Assembly: GCA_025738555.1 (NCBI GenBank)
Contig: JAOVFP010000003.1
Span: forward strand, 5,642,001-5,706,000
Direction of reading: 5' to 3'
DNA length: 64,000 bases
Source: Cyathus striatus
Taxonomy: Eukaryota > Basidiomycota > Agaricomycetes > Agaricales > Nidulariaceae
The notes beneath the pieces are model-generated. The model searched no databases. It saw nothing but the letters and a program-made list of their open reading frames with translations, and was not told the DNA's origin. Of this stretch, positions 33,544 through 44,442 are shown in pieces. The translations under genes were made by a program, and so were the position numbers. Positions within the stretch are counted from its first letter, which is position 1. The number at the start of each line of letters is the position of its first letter.

Positions 33544-36500
33544 TTAGGGGAAAGTCTCGTGAGCGAAGTCACATTGATCTCCATATTTGCATCTGTTAAT
33601 TCCGGAGGTAGTCATTAGTCTCCGTTCTCATTTCAGACATTTTTAGGGTTCAATGCTCGCCTTCCTTGTGCAAAAAAACTGCAAGGTTTTCTTTTATTGT
33701 GTCTATAGCCCCCCTCACCTCCCCCTCGACCGCGACCACGGCCTCGCCCTCTTCCTCGTCCATCCCATGCCGACCGGCCGTGTTCGTTATCGTGGTAAGG
33801 TTGTCCATATTCAGCCGGGAAATGATCCGGCGTTGATGACCATGCATTCTGATCGACGTCACTGCCATACGACATCTGGCCAAATTGGGAAGCAAGCGCC
33901 GGTGCGGCGGTCAAATGTTGCAGAAGCTGCTGCAATTGCTCTGGAGGCATAGGAGCGTTGTATGTACCATTTGCATCCAGCCCAATCGATTTCATATCAA
34001 CTCCAGCTCCGTTGAAAGCAGATGCTCCGAGTGAAGGCACTCCTCCATCTCCTATTCCAAGCTGACCTACTAGTTCAGCCACACTTTGTCCTGTTGGCAC
34101 ATTATTCCAAACCGTAGTTTCGACATCAAGGCCACTGATCATGTTTTTCACATCCTTATCGCTTTCTTCTTCAGAAATAACTGTAGCTGGCTCTGCCGGC
34201 GAGTCAGGTATCTGGGCTGTCGACATGTACAGCGCACCTAGCGCAGTCTGCTCCCGTTGCTCTTGTGTCACTTTTTCCTCGCTCGCCTCCCCACGCTCCC
34301 GCACTTCAATTTCGACAGGTATCTCAATAGCTATAGTAGGTGATTAGTCGCAAAAACTAAGCTCAGCATTGATATCTATGCTTACGGATGGGTTCAGACC
34401 AATCAACAGTCTCTTCAAATAAGTGCGCGTGTAATGCAGCACCTTCTCCTCGATCCAGATCACGTAGACTGTGTGTCGTATGTGTACCCTGTACAGGTAG
34501 AAATTCCAAATGGAAAGAGAGAGAAAAAGAGAGTATTAAGATACAATACAAAAAACAACAAGTGAAATGAGCTGACATCTACTGGATCATCATCATATAT
34601 CGCCTTTTCAATCAGGCGTATCGACTCGAGTTGGCCATCAGGTGCCCAGGTCACAGTCTTCTTCTTCTTGCCGTTCTTGGTAAGACTAGTTTGGGGAGGG
34701 GTATTGGTGGAAGCAGGCGGCGGCGTCGACACAGAGGGCGACTCCTTCCGAGCTTTCATTGACTTAAGCGCCTCCTGGAACGGATCAAACGACGATGGCT
34801 GCGCAACGTTAACATCCTCCTTCTTCAAATGTGACTGAGCAGGAGCTTTTTTGAAAGTCGGAAGTTTTGGTTTCGGTTTTGGCGCAGAAAAGAATGATGA
34901 ATCGGATTTGGCATCTTTAACAATGGGAACGGTTTTTGCCTCCTTTTTCACAACTACTGGTTTCGGAGGTGCTACTGCTCCGACTGCAAACTTTTTAGCA
35001 GGGGGGGCGACCTTGGAAAGCGGAGGTTCATTGGGTTTCCGTTTCCTCGATTTCAAATCTGTATACGGACCAAATAATCAGCTCCAAAGCCTATTTTCGT
35101 CAAACAGACCGACATGACTCACCCTCTATAGATTCTTTATCTGGGGCTTTAGGGCCTCCTTCTGCACTCGTAACCATTTGACGCCATCTTCGTTCGACAT
35201 TGGAAGCCATATCCTTGATCGCTACATTTGGCAACAACAGGGAAACACAAAGTTAGATAAACTATTATTATACGATTGATTTTCATTGTGCACGCAAGCC
35301 GTCCGTTAAAGTAATATAATGATGGGCTTAAACTCAGCTCAAGCTCTACAGTCAGAGCAACACGTAGAAAACACACAAAACATTGACGCAGCTGGATGGA
35401 CGCAAGTGCAAGAGAGAAATATGACTCACCAGGTGTAGGTGGTTCCTTAACCAATTTGACCACAAGCTTGCCTAGTTTTGAAGCCTTGAGCGATTCCAGG
35501 GTGAGCGGTAATCGATCAATAATCTAATGAATCAAGAGTATAATAGTAGGTTGTTAGTATAGGCTACATCTTTTTGTGAAGGAAAACCAGAAGAAAAGAT
35601 CAGTTTTCTCTCTCTCAACTTACATGAAGCAAAGGCATAATAGTCTCAACCAACGAATTATCACCTTTTCCGCTAAACCCGGTTTTCAGCCATTCCCGGG
35701 TGATGTCCATGGCAGTCACATTTTCTGACCAAGCACGAAAATAATGGTTTCCAGCACCATCTCTAATCTTCGTTACGATCTCTAAACGTGTCGAAGCATC
35801 GACATCTGCCGACCCATAATCGGCTATCCGCTCGACCAAGGTACTCACAGCTTGTGCGCCGGTGAATGCCGATGACTGTAAAAGCGGTCTTATGGAATTC
35901 TGAAACTGTCGTTTCTGCTCTTCGGGAGAGGGTCCTTGTGGAACAGGAGGTGTAGGTGCCGCTGGAGGTGAATGTGAAGACTGCGGTTGCTGTTGCGCCT
36001 GATTACTCGAGTTGGGACTGAGGGCATAGAAAGATGATGGTGAAATTGTGGTTATCATGGAACTGGGAGAATGTAATGCTTGTGGGGAAAGAGTGCCTTG
36101 AGAAGCCTGCGAGGACCGATAAAAATTTGCAGCATAAGAAAGCATGTGTTGTGAGTAGGGGTATTGTTGGCGTTGTTGAGACTGCTGAGAAGATTGCGCA
36201 GAGAATGGAAATTGTTGAATATTGTTTGACGAACCATTAATCGAGCTAAGGATAAGTTAGAAAGGAGCCCAGAAGGTGGTCGCATGACAACATACTCGAT
36301 AATCATAGGCTGGTATTGCGACGGAGGAGAGTGTTGCTGTGGGATGCCCTGAGGTTGCTGGGATGGCGAATGCTGCTGCGACTGCTGCAACTGCATCTGC
36401 TGTTGGTGCTGCTGCTGCTGCTGCTGATTCTGCGGTTGCTGCTGTGGCTGAGATTGCTGGGAAGAGCCTGCAGGCACAGAGGTAGCACCATTCAAACTTG

Positions 36501-36949
36501 AATAACTTGACAAAGGAAGATGGGAAGGAGTAGATGAGGGCCATGGAGCAGATCCGTAAGGCATAGCGTTGAACGGGGCGTTAAAGAAGTTGAATCCCCC
36601 ATAGATATTATGTGCAGGGTTGGACAAAGGCGACGAAGATGAAGTGGGAGCTATGTGGGAGAGATCGGAAATTAGAGTTTGGGCATAAAGTCTGAGATGG
36701 TGAAAGGGACGCACCTGGGATATCGGGGAGAGTGCCAAAGTCAGAGATATCGAGGGCAGGAGGGGACGAGGCCGAAGGAGGGTTTTGGGAGACGGGGGTA
36801 GAGCGGTCTTTTGACCAGTCATCGAGGGATTGAGGTGGCAGTGACTGGGAGATGGACTGCTGCTGGCGGGGGTCGTGGTGGTGAGTGAGTTGGGAGGATT
36901 CCTGCAGCAGCGGTTGTGTATTGTGAATCCATTGATACAAATTGTCCAT
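33544..36949 (-). CDS. PNUTS/Ppn1-like PP1 regulatory subunit (TFIIS-N domain, RVxF motif, CCCH finger)
   Basis: Nuclear targeting subunit for protein phosphatase 1, as PNUTS in animals and Ppn1 in the fission yeast cleavage/polyadenylation complex. Start MDNLYQWIHNTQPLLQESSQ, then a long Ser/Pro/Gln-rich region with a poly-Q tract (about 36370-36450). A TFIIS N-terminal (LW) domain follows: QFQNSIRPLLQSSAFTGAQA, VETIMPLLHIIDRLPLTLES, LKASKLGKLVVKLVKEPPTP. A Lys/Pro-rich stretch leads to a PP1-docking motif, GKKKKTVTWAPDGQLESIRL, very like the KTVTW of human PNUTS. The C-terminal exons are acidic, then RGRGRGRGRGRGGGEGG, and finally a CCCH finger. That finger (KRKPCSFFAQG + RCKYGDQCDFAHETFP-stop) appears only if a GC-AG intron ending near 33592 is spliced. 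Stop at 33544-33546. About 900 residues. It is divergent from the HMG-box gene. Confidence 0.85.
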
Positions 36950-37431
36950 CTCGACTCGCAGAATTCGATTCTTTTTTTTCTCTTTTTTAAGAGGCCTCAG
37001 TAGAATACGCAAAGTCCAAACTATAGCCTGTAAAAGCAACTATTATGGGCTTAAGCGATGCCAATTGAACGAGCAGCCAACAGCTGCGGCTGCTACTCAA
37101 TGGATGCTCTATGCACGGACACGATAGCAGCTTGCGCTACGTACGCTGTCTGCTACGATAGAATGTGCGGGCGTTGTGTGCGCTGCACGGCTCTGCTCTG
37201 CTCGTCGTTGAGAACTCGACGAATCTCGTTGGCAGGCGGTGGAGGACGTATTATTTTCGAACTCCGCTTCAAATTCCGATTTCGCACAGTGTGATACGCC
37301 CAGTTCAAATCAAATCAAATCATTTCAAAAAAAGTCAAACTAAAAGTCAACAACAACAACAACAACAACAAAAACAACAACAGCAACCAACCAACTTCGT
37401 TTCCTTCCCCTTTCCCCCCATTTCCTCTAAA
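36950..37431. promoter_or_regulatory. Divergent promoter between the PNUTS-like and HMG-box genes
   Basis: 482 bp serving two genes transcribed away from each other. The half next to the HMG gene is C- and A-rich and carries a CAA-repeat leader (37349-37386). No clear TATA box. Confidence 0.5.
37349..37386 (+). repeat. (CAA)n repeat in the presumed 5' leader of the HMG-box gene
   Basis: About 12 CAA-type triplets ending 46 bp before the ATG at 37432, followed by CT-rich sequence. Unstructured CAA leaders favour ribosome scanning in eukaryotes; a role here is inference. Confidence 0.7.
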
Positions 37432-38547
37432 ATGGCCGACCGCGCTATTCAAGATTTCGAACAGCAACGTACTCAGGTATTTCTCGTTTTTGTCTCTATT
37501 CTTTCCGCTTTTCTTATTTATTTTTTCTCTTCCTTCTTTCCTTCACCGCTGCTCAGTTCGCTGCCAGCCTCAATGCCGTCGCGGAGACAATGCGAAATTG
37601 CGCACAGTTCGCAGAAACATTTGCCAACTTTGTCCAGACCGGCGCCGCAGGCTTGGACGACATCAAACCCGGTAAGCACCCTTTTATACACGCACTCCGA
37701 CGACGTTCTAGTGGAGAGACGCGTTCGTCTCGTCGTGTTCTAACTAAGCATTCTTACAGGCAAGCGCAAGGCAGTTGCGGACGCAGATGACGAGATAGAC
37801 GGTCGCAAGCGGAAACGCAAAACCAAAGTTAAAGATCCTAACGCGCCCAAGCGTCCCCCATCCTCTTATCTCTTGTTCCAAAATGAGATCCGAAAGGAAC
37901 TCAAGGAGCGATATCCCGACCTGTCCAACAACGATCTTATGGCTATGGCTTCTGAGCAGTGGAAGAATATGTCGGATGAGCAGAAAGAGGTACGTGCAAT
38001 ACTGGAACGCGTCGCGCTTCGCGTTCCGCCCCTATCGTGTGAAACTCCCATTTACGTCCCTTTTCTTTCTAGGTGTATCACGAACAATCTAAAATTGCCA
38101 AAGAGCAGTATTCACAGAACAAACTCGCGTATGCTAATCGCTCACCTGAGGAAGTAGCCGCTGCCACTGCCCGATACGAGGCTGCACAGCTGGTACGTGA
38201 CTACTATTTCTCTTTACATACGCATTTACGTAGTAACGGTATGCTCATTGTCATCTTTTCAATAGGAGAAGAAAGAGAATGCCAAAAAGGCTCGTGCTGC
38301 CAAGTCACTTGCGGCCAGCGCAGCTGCACAAGCCGCTGTGCAGGCTGCTCAAATCGCAGAAACATCCCCTAGTACCGAGGATGATGGTTCCGAGGAAGAA
38401 TCCGAGGTGGAGACACATGTGAAGGAGGACAGTGATTCAAGCGAATCAAGCGAGGAGGAAGAAGTAGAACCTACTCCAAAAAAGGCAAAGAAAGCAGCAC
38501 CTGCCGCACAACCCGCGAAGAAAGGCAAGAAGGGCTCAAAAGCATAA
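37432..38547 (+). CDS. HMG-box chromatin protein
   Basis: Architectural DNA-binding protein of the non-sequence-specific HMGB/Nhp6-like class. Start MADRAIQDFEQQRTQ, then after an intron FAASLNAVAETMRNCAQFAE. A basic patch GRKRKRKTKVKDPNAPKRPP leads into one HMG box: SSYLLFQNEIRKELKERYPD, LSNNDLMAMASEQWKNMSDE, then QKEVYHEQSKIAKEQYSQNK. The rest is Ala-rich and acidic (DGSEEESEVETHVKEDSDSS), and the tail is Lys-rich, ending KKGKKGSKA-stop. About 270 residues. Short introns interrupt at 37477, 37671, 37990 and 38192. The N-terminal helical region before the box is common in basidiomycete HMG proteins. Confidence 0.92.
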
Positions 38548-39619
38548 AGTGGTATACCTTCGCTTTGGGTCGGGCTTGTGCTATCCAGCTTCCACAACAT
38601 ATCTATGTCGGTACATGATGAAACAGTTCGATACCAGCTTCTCCTTTTCGTGTTTTTCTTTTCGTTACCCCTCCTATTGGTTCTTGGCTCCGACTCGAAC
38701 GTTGAACATTTATTGATTGAATTATACGCCTTGATCAATCATTGCTTATACTCTACGGCAGCCTAATTCTCTCTTACACTTCATTTATATTACATTGGCC
38801 ATACTTACATGTTGCTCCTGTATTAGGCTGCGGTGTACACATTACTTTCGCTCGCACACCGATAATCAATAATATCGTTAGGATGCTGCGGACATCATTT
38901 CCTACGTACAATTCGATTACTCGTCACGAACAAGGTAGTCTGATTAAAGGTCTTGTTTATTATAGTTGTTGTACTCGATTTGATGTAGTTTTGAACTGCA
39001 GTAGCGCTGTACGTTTGGAATGGATGCCCGCTTTCGTGCTGAATGCATCGATATGTATGCTTCGAACGTCTTGCTGTAAGCTTACGTACACTAGAATAAT
39101 TATTGATCTACATATTCTCGCGCGGTTATGTCACCTCTATTATTGTCAAGTTCAACATTCGCTGTCTGTTACTACCTTCTGTTGCTGTGTCGGGCAGCGA
39201 AGATAATTTCATATTGGCATCGATTGTAATCACGGTGATACAGTCTGAAGGCTGAGCACTACCAGCTGCGCAGTGCACATACATGGTCCACGGTGTTTAT
39301 ATTCTTTTAAGGTTATGACTACTACGATGTCGTCGAACTGCGCGCTGCGGTATTTTTGCTTAGTGAGAGCGACTAAGAGAGTGAAACTCAAGCGCTACAT
39401 CAGATTGAATTGTTCAATAGAGGTGACAAATATATAAGGATACGTGGATTGTTGCTATCTTTATCTAATTCTCGGAGATGACCAGAAAAGTGACTGGTGA
39501 CTTGTAACTGGTGACTGATAAAGTGACTTACACTTGCACATTCGCGGCACCTACCTTACACAGCGTTACCGGCTTATTCCTGCTTTTCACCTTTCTCCCC
39601 GTTACCACCATCGTCCCCA
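38548..39619. other. Intergenic region, no gene seen
   Basis: 1.07 kb between the HMG-box and WW genes. A 154-codon frame (38742-39206, +) lacks an ATG for much of its length and has no family resemblance. The last 200 bp include tatataa at 39431-39437, a possible core promoter element of the WW gene. Confidence 0.5.
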
Positions 39620-40503
39620 ATGTCTACTCCCCCAGCCTACAACTCTCTCCGCAATCCCGACAGCCGCACTCTTCCTTCAGGCTGGATTACTCAGTTTGAT
39701 TCAACGTACGCCCTGCATTTGCGATGTCATGCTATTTAGATCTCATTAACATTGTCGTCCTTTATCAGTTACAACGCATGGTGAGCATTCTTTCCGGACG
39801 TCATAAAATTACACACTTTATCTAACCTATTTACTTATATGTCAGGTTCTACGTTAATACCCATGCTCAGCCTCCTGTAACAACATGGGAGCATCCTCTC
39901 GGTCCGCCTCCTCCCGCACCTCCCCCACAGCAATTCTCTGCTCCAGTAGGTCCGCCGCCACCAAACAATCAGGGATACAATCAGGGAGGTGGTTATGGCT
40001 ATAATAATCCCCAGGGTTCGTACGGTGGCAGCGGTTATAACAATCAAAACGGCGGATATCCTCAGCAATCCCAGTCTCCTCCGTTTGGAGGATACAATCA
40101 GCAACCCCAATCTCCACCTTATGGGGGCTATCCTCAGCAACAGCAAGGGAATTGGGGATCCCCTCCACCACAGGGCGGGTACTCAGGTACTTCTGGAAAG
40201 GGTACTTATCTTCCCCTTTCTTTGAGCGTACATTAATGAAACATATGAATAGGTGGGCTACTAGGCGGTCTTTTCGGAAAGCATAGCAGTGGCAGCAACA
40301 ATGCAAGCTACGGTGGTTATCCTCAGCAACAGCCCCAAGTGGTTGTTGCACAAGCCCCCAAGAAATCTGGTATGGGTATGGGTACGGTGCTTGCTGCAGG
40401 TGGTGCTGGTCTCCTTGGGGGTATGCTCATCGAAGACGTACTTGATAATGACGATGACCGTGGTGGCTACGACGATGATGGCTATGACGGCGGCGATTGG
40501 TAG
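39620..40503 (+). CDS. WW-domain protein with Gly/Tyr/Gln/Pro-rich tail
   Basis: Start MSTPPAYNSLRNPDSRTLPS, then a complete WW domain: SGWITQFDSTYNAWFYVNTH + AQPPVTTWEHPLGPPPPAPP, with both signature Trp residues and the terminal Pro. WW domains bind Pro-rich ligands. The domain is split by two introns around a 12-nt microexon (39769-39780). The rest is low-complexity prion-like sequence (NNQGYNQGGGYGYNNPQGSY and similar repeats), then a Gly-rich, weakly hydrophobic segment, GMGTVLAAGGAGLLGGMLIE, and an acidic tail ending DDGYDGGDW-stop. The C-terminal Gly-zipper-like segment suggests membrane or self-association. Function otherwise unknown. Confidence 0.85.
39769..39780 (+). other. 12-nt microexon inside the WW domain (gene 1)
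   Basis: TTACAACGCATG, phase 2 on both sides, codes the T-Y-N-A-W junction. The acceptor is tttatcag and the donor gtgagc. Confidence 0.8.
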
Positions 40504-41349
40504 ACAGAATATTACTTCCATCGTTTCTCAGTTTTGCATTTCTTTTTTCAGTGAGAGGGTTTACTTTTCTCTATGCCCTTCTCGCATTTGGTATATCTCG
40601 GTATCTATTCAAGATTCTAGGTTTCCGCTTCTTATCATCACGTTTTTGACCCTTACTTCCCCTCGTTCCATTGCTGTTTGCCCTTTCTCCTTGATTGGAC
40701 TGATGTTGTACAATATGTATGTATATTGATCTCAGAGTCCGTAGACGTTAGTACTAGGAGTTGTGCCTTTCCATATAAATGCATGTACACGCACGCCACC
40801 GCAATGTTATTTTGAAATGAACTGGCAGATGATCAAAATGTAGTTTGATCTTTGTAAGTTCTATTTTTATCTAAGACAATGTTTCATGCAACAATCCTCT
40901 ACGACGTGCGTACAAAGACGTAGTTATGCTTACTGAGAATTCGCATCAAACGACACAATCGACTAAAGCAGTCGTACCTAATGCCAGCGTATCAATTGAT
41001 TATTTTAATATACATATTGTTCAATTATGCAAATTTTCTGCAAATTGCAATACACGTCGAAGGTTTACTCCAGTAATCATAATACATCACGATAATAGTA
41101 CTAAAATTTGGTAATTAGTTGGTAAGAAGATACATAACTTTGTAGAACATAATTTTTTTTATAAAACTTGACAAGTTGTTGACAAGCCTACCCATCATGA
41201 ATATCACCGTGTAATTTTTCGATGATTACGGTCGGCCCGGGTGCCGGTTTGCAGTGAACCGGACTTGAATTGTTCTTAGAGTCCTATTCCTCCCGCAACC
41301 TCGCCGTCGCTCGTGAAGACATCAAGTTCAAGACTCAAGACTACATAAA
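40504..41349. other. Intergenic region upstream of the eL8 gene
   Basis: 846 bp, mostly AT-rich; no gene recognised. The last 120 bp are GC-rich and CT-rich, with an inverted pair ccggtt...aaccgg (about 41242-41262), and form the likely ribosomal-protein promoter. Confidence 0.5.
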
Positions 41350-42640
41350 ATGGTAAGAATCCGTCATTTGCGTCAAAGGGCTCTACATTCGTTGGTCCAT
41401 CCCCTCGAATAGCAATGAATATCGAATGGATAGTAAGTTCTTCCGTTAGATGACGATAAAAATTATGCGCTGATTTCTCGACAGGATCTAATAAGGCACA
41501 ATTAAAAGATATGTACTGTCTTTTAACGCGAAGCCTTAGGCCTTTGAGCCTTCAAAGCTTCAGGCGTTGTAGCGTTTGTTTTGTGCTGGGCTGTGCAATA
41601 CTTATTGCACAGCGTTAGAGCTCCGAGGCGCAATGGTTGTTCTCTTCGATGAGTGCACGTTGCTGACTTCGTCTCAATGACCAGCCCCCCAAGACCAAAC
41701 CGGATCTGGAAAGAAGCCTGCCGCTGCTCCCTTCTCGAGCGGCAAGTCTACCAAGGCTAAAAAGAACCCTCTCTTCGAATCTGCCCCCAAGAACTTCAGT
41801 ATCGGTATGTAATAAATATAGTCGAAAATCGCTATGAACTACGTTCTTATGGGGCACTTCCAAATTTAGGTCAAGACATCCGTCCCAAGGCTGACCTCAC
41901 CCGCTTCGTGAAGTGGCCTGAGTATGTTCCCCTCCAGCGCCTGAAGGTGCCTCCCGCTATTGCGCAGTTCGCCCACACTTTGGACAAGAACACTGCCACT
42001 CAGCTCTTCAGGCTTCTTAGCAAGTATCGCCCTGAGTCCAAGCAGGAGAAGAAGGCTCGACTTACTGAAACCGCTGCCGCCGTTGCTGAGAACAAGAAAG
42101 ATGTACGCTCATAACAATTCTGCTGTGCTGCAGTAATTCATTATAACTATCATTACAGGAGACCAAGAAGCCTCTCTTCGTCAAGTATGGTCTTAACCAT
42201 ATTGTCGCCCTCATTGAGGCTAAGAAGACTTCCCTCGTTGTCATTGCCCATGATGTTGACCCCATTGAGCTCATTGTCTTCTTTCCCGCACTCTGCCGCA
42301 AGATGGGTGTTCCCTACGTTATTGTGAAGGGAAAGGCTCGACTTGGTACTGTTGTTCACAAGAGGACTGCAGCCGTCCTCGCTCTTCAGGATGTCAAGTC
42401 TGAGGACCAGCGTGAACTCGCTATGCTCATTAGTGCTGCAAAGGCTAACTTGTAAGCTTATTCTTTTTTGTCTCCGTGTGGTTATGTCCCTGATCACTGT
42501 TCTGTAGCTCTGACAAGTATGAGGACCAACGCCGTCAATGGGGTGGAGGACTCCGTGGCAACAAGTCAACCCAGATGATCCGCAAGCGTGCTAAGGCTGC
42601 CGGCCAGACCATTTCCGCCGCATCTATTGGCAAGCTCTAA
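41350..42640 (+). CDS. RPL8: 60S ribosomal protein eL8 (L7a/L8)
   Basis: Large-subunit ribosomal protein of the L7Ae/L30e/S12e/Gadd45 RNA-binding family. The ATG (41350-41352) is alone in exon 1; a 332-nt intron follows and exon 2 begins at 41685 with PPKTKPDL. The mature sequence runs [20 protein letters not shown], then [20 protein letters not shown] and [20 protein letters not shown], the last being the L7Ae core. [20 protein letters not shown] follows, ending [20 protein letters not shown]. About 260 residues, as expected. Splitting the start codon from the rest by an intron is common in fungal ribosomal protein genes. The first intron is much longer than others in this window. Confidence 0.94.
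41590..41613 (+). other. Perfect 9-bp hairpin in the first intron of the eL8 gene
   Basis: gctgtgcaa and ttgcacagc flank a 6-nt loop. A second, weaker inverted pair (ctttga/tcaaag, 41542-41557) lies upstream. It could be a regulatory structure or part of an intronic RNA; no complete C/D or H/ACA box set was found. Confidence 0.35.
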
Positions 42641-43397
42641 GCCGTTGCTTTTGACTGGGCGGTCATTTGTGGTGGTTTTGTTCTGTCCTGTCCTGTCCTG
42701 GTGTCAATACATATTCAGAAAGGCGGTTAGAGGTTGTAGTCTATCGTCCCCATGTTACTAGTAATCTATGCTTATGCATAAATGCTGACACTTCAAAGAA
42801 AGGAAAGCAAGTGTTGTTGTTACCACTACATAGTAAGCATGGAGGTCCGTATGCCTAGTAAAGCATTGAGCCGCCTTTAGCGGGTACTTGAAGATGAGGA
42901 TGGGCCAAAGAAGACTTAAGTATCTCCGGACGAAGCACGGCTCACCTCAGTAACTCTTTCCCAAAGGTCGTACACTTATCAATAATATATCGACTACATC
43001 AGAATTGTAGAGCAGTCAAGAAGCGATGTAGGTGGTTGAAACACCAACTAAACATTTTGACCAATAACTACATTACACCTCTCGGAAAGCCATAACTGTC
43101 TATATATAATATCGCTCTTCGCGCCGACGAAGGAAATCCATAGCATTTAGTACCAGAAGGAAGTGTCAGAAGAAACCGGCATGCCATCATTCTGCTGCAA
43201 CTAGGGGAACATTTGCTCCTAAACTTGCAATCGGCCCTAGTAGTAGTAGGCTTAATCATGAGCTGTGAATCCGCGCTGTCGGCAGGTATGAAGTGAGATG
43301 ATAAAACTTCGGTATAGTGGTATCCAGCGAAGCGACATGCAACGCATCGCTTCAGAGTCATTAGAGACTCGAGAGAGCTTCACGAAAAGAGATCATT
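42641..43397. other. Region between convergent eL8 and MED9-like genes
   Basis: 757 bp; 3' UTRs and spacer. The minus-strand frame at 43068-43361 is not recognisable. (TAG)n run at 43236-43249. No RNA gene seen. Confidence 0.5.
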
Positions 43398-43892
43398 TCA
43401 GAGTCCTTCAAACGGAGTAGATGCCATGGAATCTACGTCGGTTTTCGCCCCGGCCGAGGAAGACGACGAGCGTAGCACCCTGTTCGCAAACTGAGAGAGT
43501 TGCACGCTGTGAACGAACACACATGATACGAGTTAGTAGAACCTAGCGAACGGAGTAGAAGGGTGTCGTACAGTTTGTCTCTTTTGATCGTTTCCAACAT
43601 TTCTATGATTTCATCTTGTTCGTCAACGTTTAACTCTCCGCCTGGAAGGTTTATCGCCAGTTGTTTTGCCTGAGCGAGTGAATTCCTAAAGTCATTTGTC
43701 TAAATTACAACAGGTGTTGAGCCGTTCTAAGTTTTAACTGACCATAACATGCAGCCAACATACCGCCTGAAGCAGAACCTGTTTTGCCTGGGGAGTAGTC
43801 ACACCATCAGGCTGCTGTGTGAGCTGTATTACAGTTATAAGCTTTGTTAAAAGCCCTTCATAGACACTGTTTGGGAGGGGCTCAGTAGACAT
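43398..43892 (-). CDS. Probable Mediator complex subunit 9
   Basis: Small helical protein that fits the Med9/Cse2 profile: middle-module subunit of Mediator, the RNA polymerase II coactivator. Exons read MSTEPLPNSVYEGLLTKLIT then VIQLTQQPDGVTTPQAKQVL; after an intron TNDFRNSLAQAKQLAINLPG then GELNVDEQDEIIEMLETIKR; after a third splice DKLVQLSQFANRVLRSSSSS, ending SMASTPFEGL-stop. The central LPG-x-L-x-x-x-EQ-x-x-x-I-x-x-L pattern is what I recognise from Med9. The donor at gtacga (near 43570) rather than a later one keeps the helix RDKLVQL. About 115 residues, rather short, so the family call is moderate. Confidence 0.6.
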
Positions 43893-44442
43893 TCCTGGGA
43901 CCTGTACTTATACTAAGCCTGCGCGTGGTTCCTTGGTGGTTCCGTTACTTTAATACTTAGTTCGGCGTTACTGTATTACGTCATCATCTCCGAGTTCTGG
44001 CAAAGTCCTGGCATCCGCTCAACATCCGCTGAACCTGATTCTAAACCTGCGCAAGACACCTAAAGCTGCTCATACTAATAGGAACTCGTACTATGTATTA
44101 CTGTGTTGTAAGCTGAATTAAAAACTCCTAACTTGTCATCAAACAACAACTGGTGCTACTTATATCGAACTTCAGGCTTCAGCTTCAATGTCCATCATCA
44201 TTCCACCCAGGACCACACCATTTATTAATACACGAGACCCTCTGGCTATATTCGAAGTCACTGCAGACTCTGGCCTCTTCTTGGCCATGGGCGCCTACTG
44301 GTGTACACATCCAAGTCAGGCACGTAACTTTGATAGATCCACTTAATCTGAATAAACGCCCCCGCTCGAAAATATAAAGGTCATCAGCACTGCTTTTCTG
44401 ACGGGCCAGAAGCTTTCCCCCGCTTTCTTTCGAGCGCTTGCT
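43893..44442. promoter_or_regulatory. Divergent promoter between the MED9-like and second WW genes
   Basis: 550 bp between start codons. The side next to the WW gene has a TATA box (44373-44378). No other features seen. Confidence 0.45.
44373..44378 (+). promoter_or_regulatory. TATA box of the second WW gene
   Basis: tataaa 65 bp upstream of the ATG at 44443, followed by a pyrimidine-rich tract (ttttctg, tttccccc, tttctttc). Confidence 0.5.

Noticed and set aside
38742..39206. 154-codon frame downstream of the HMG-box gene
   Set aside because: Begins at a non-ATG codon, has Cys/Leu/Ile-rich noise composition and no family match.
41400..41684. Possible box C/D or H/ACA snoRNA in the eL8 intron
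   Set aside because: C-like (atgacga) and D-like (ctga) boxes are too close together, and the ANANNA/ACA boxes are not in register with the hairpins.
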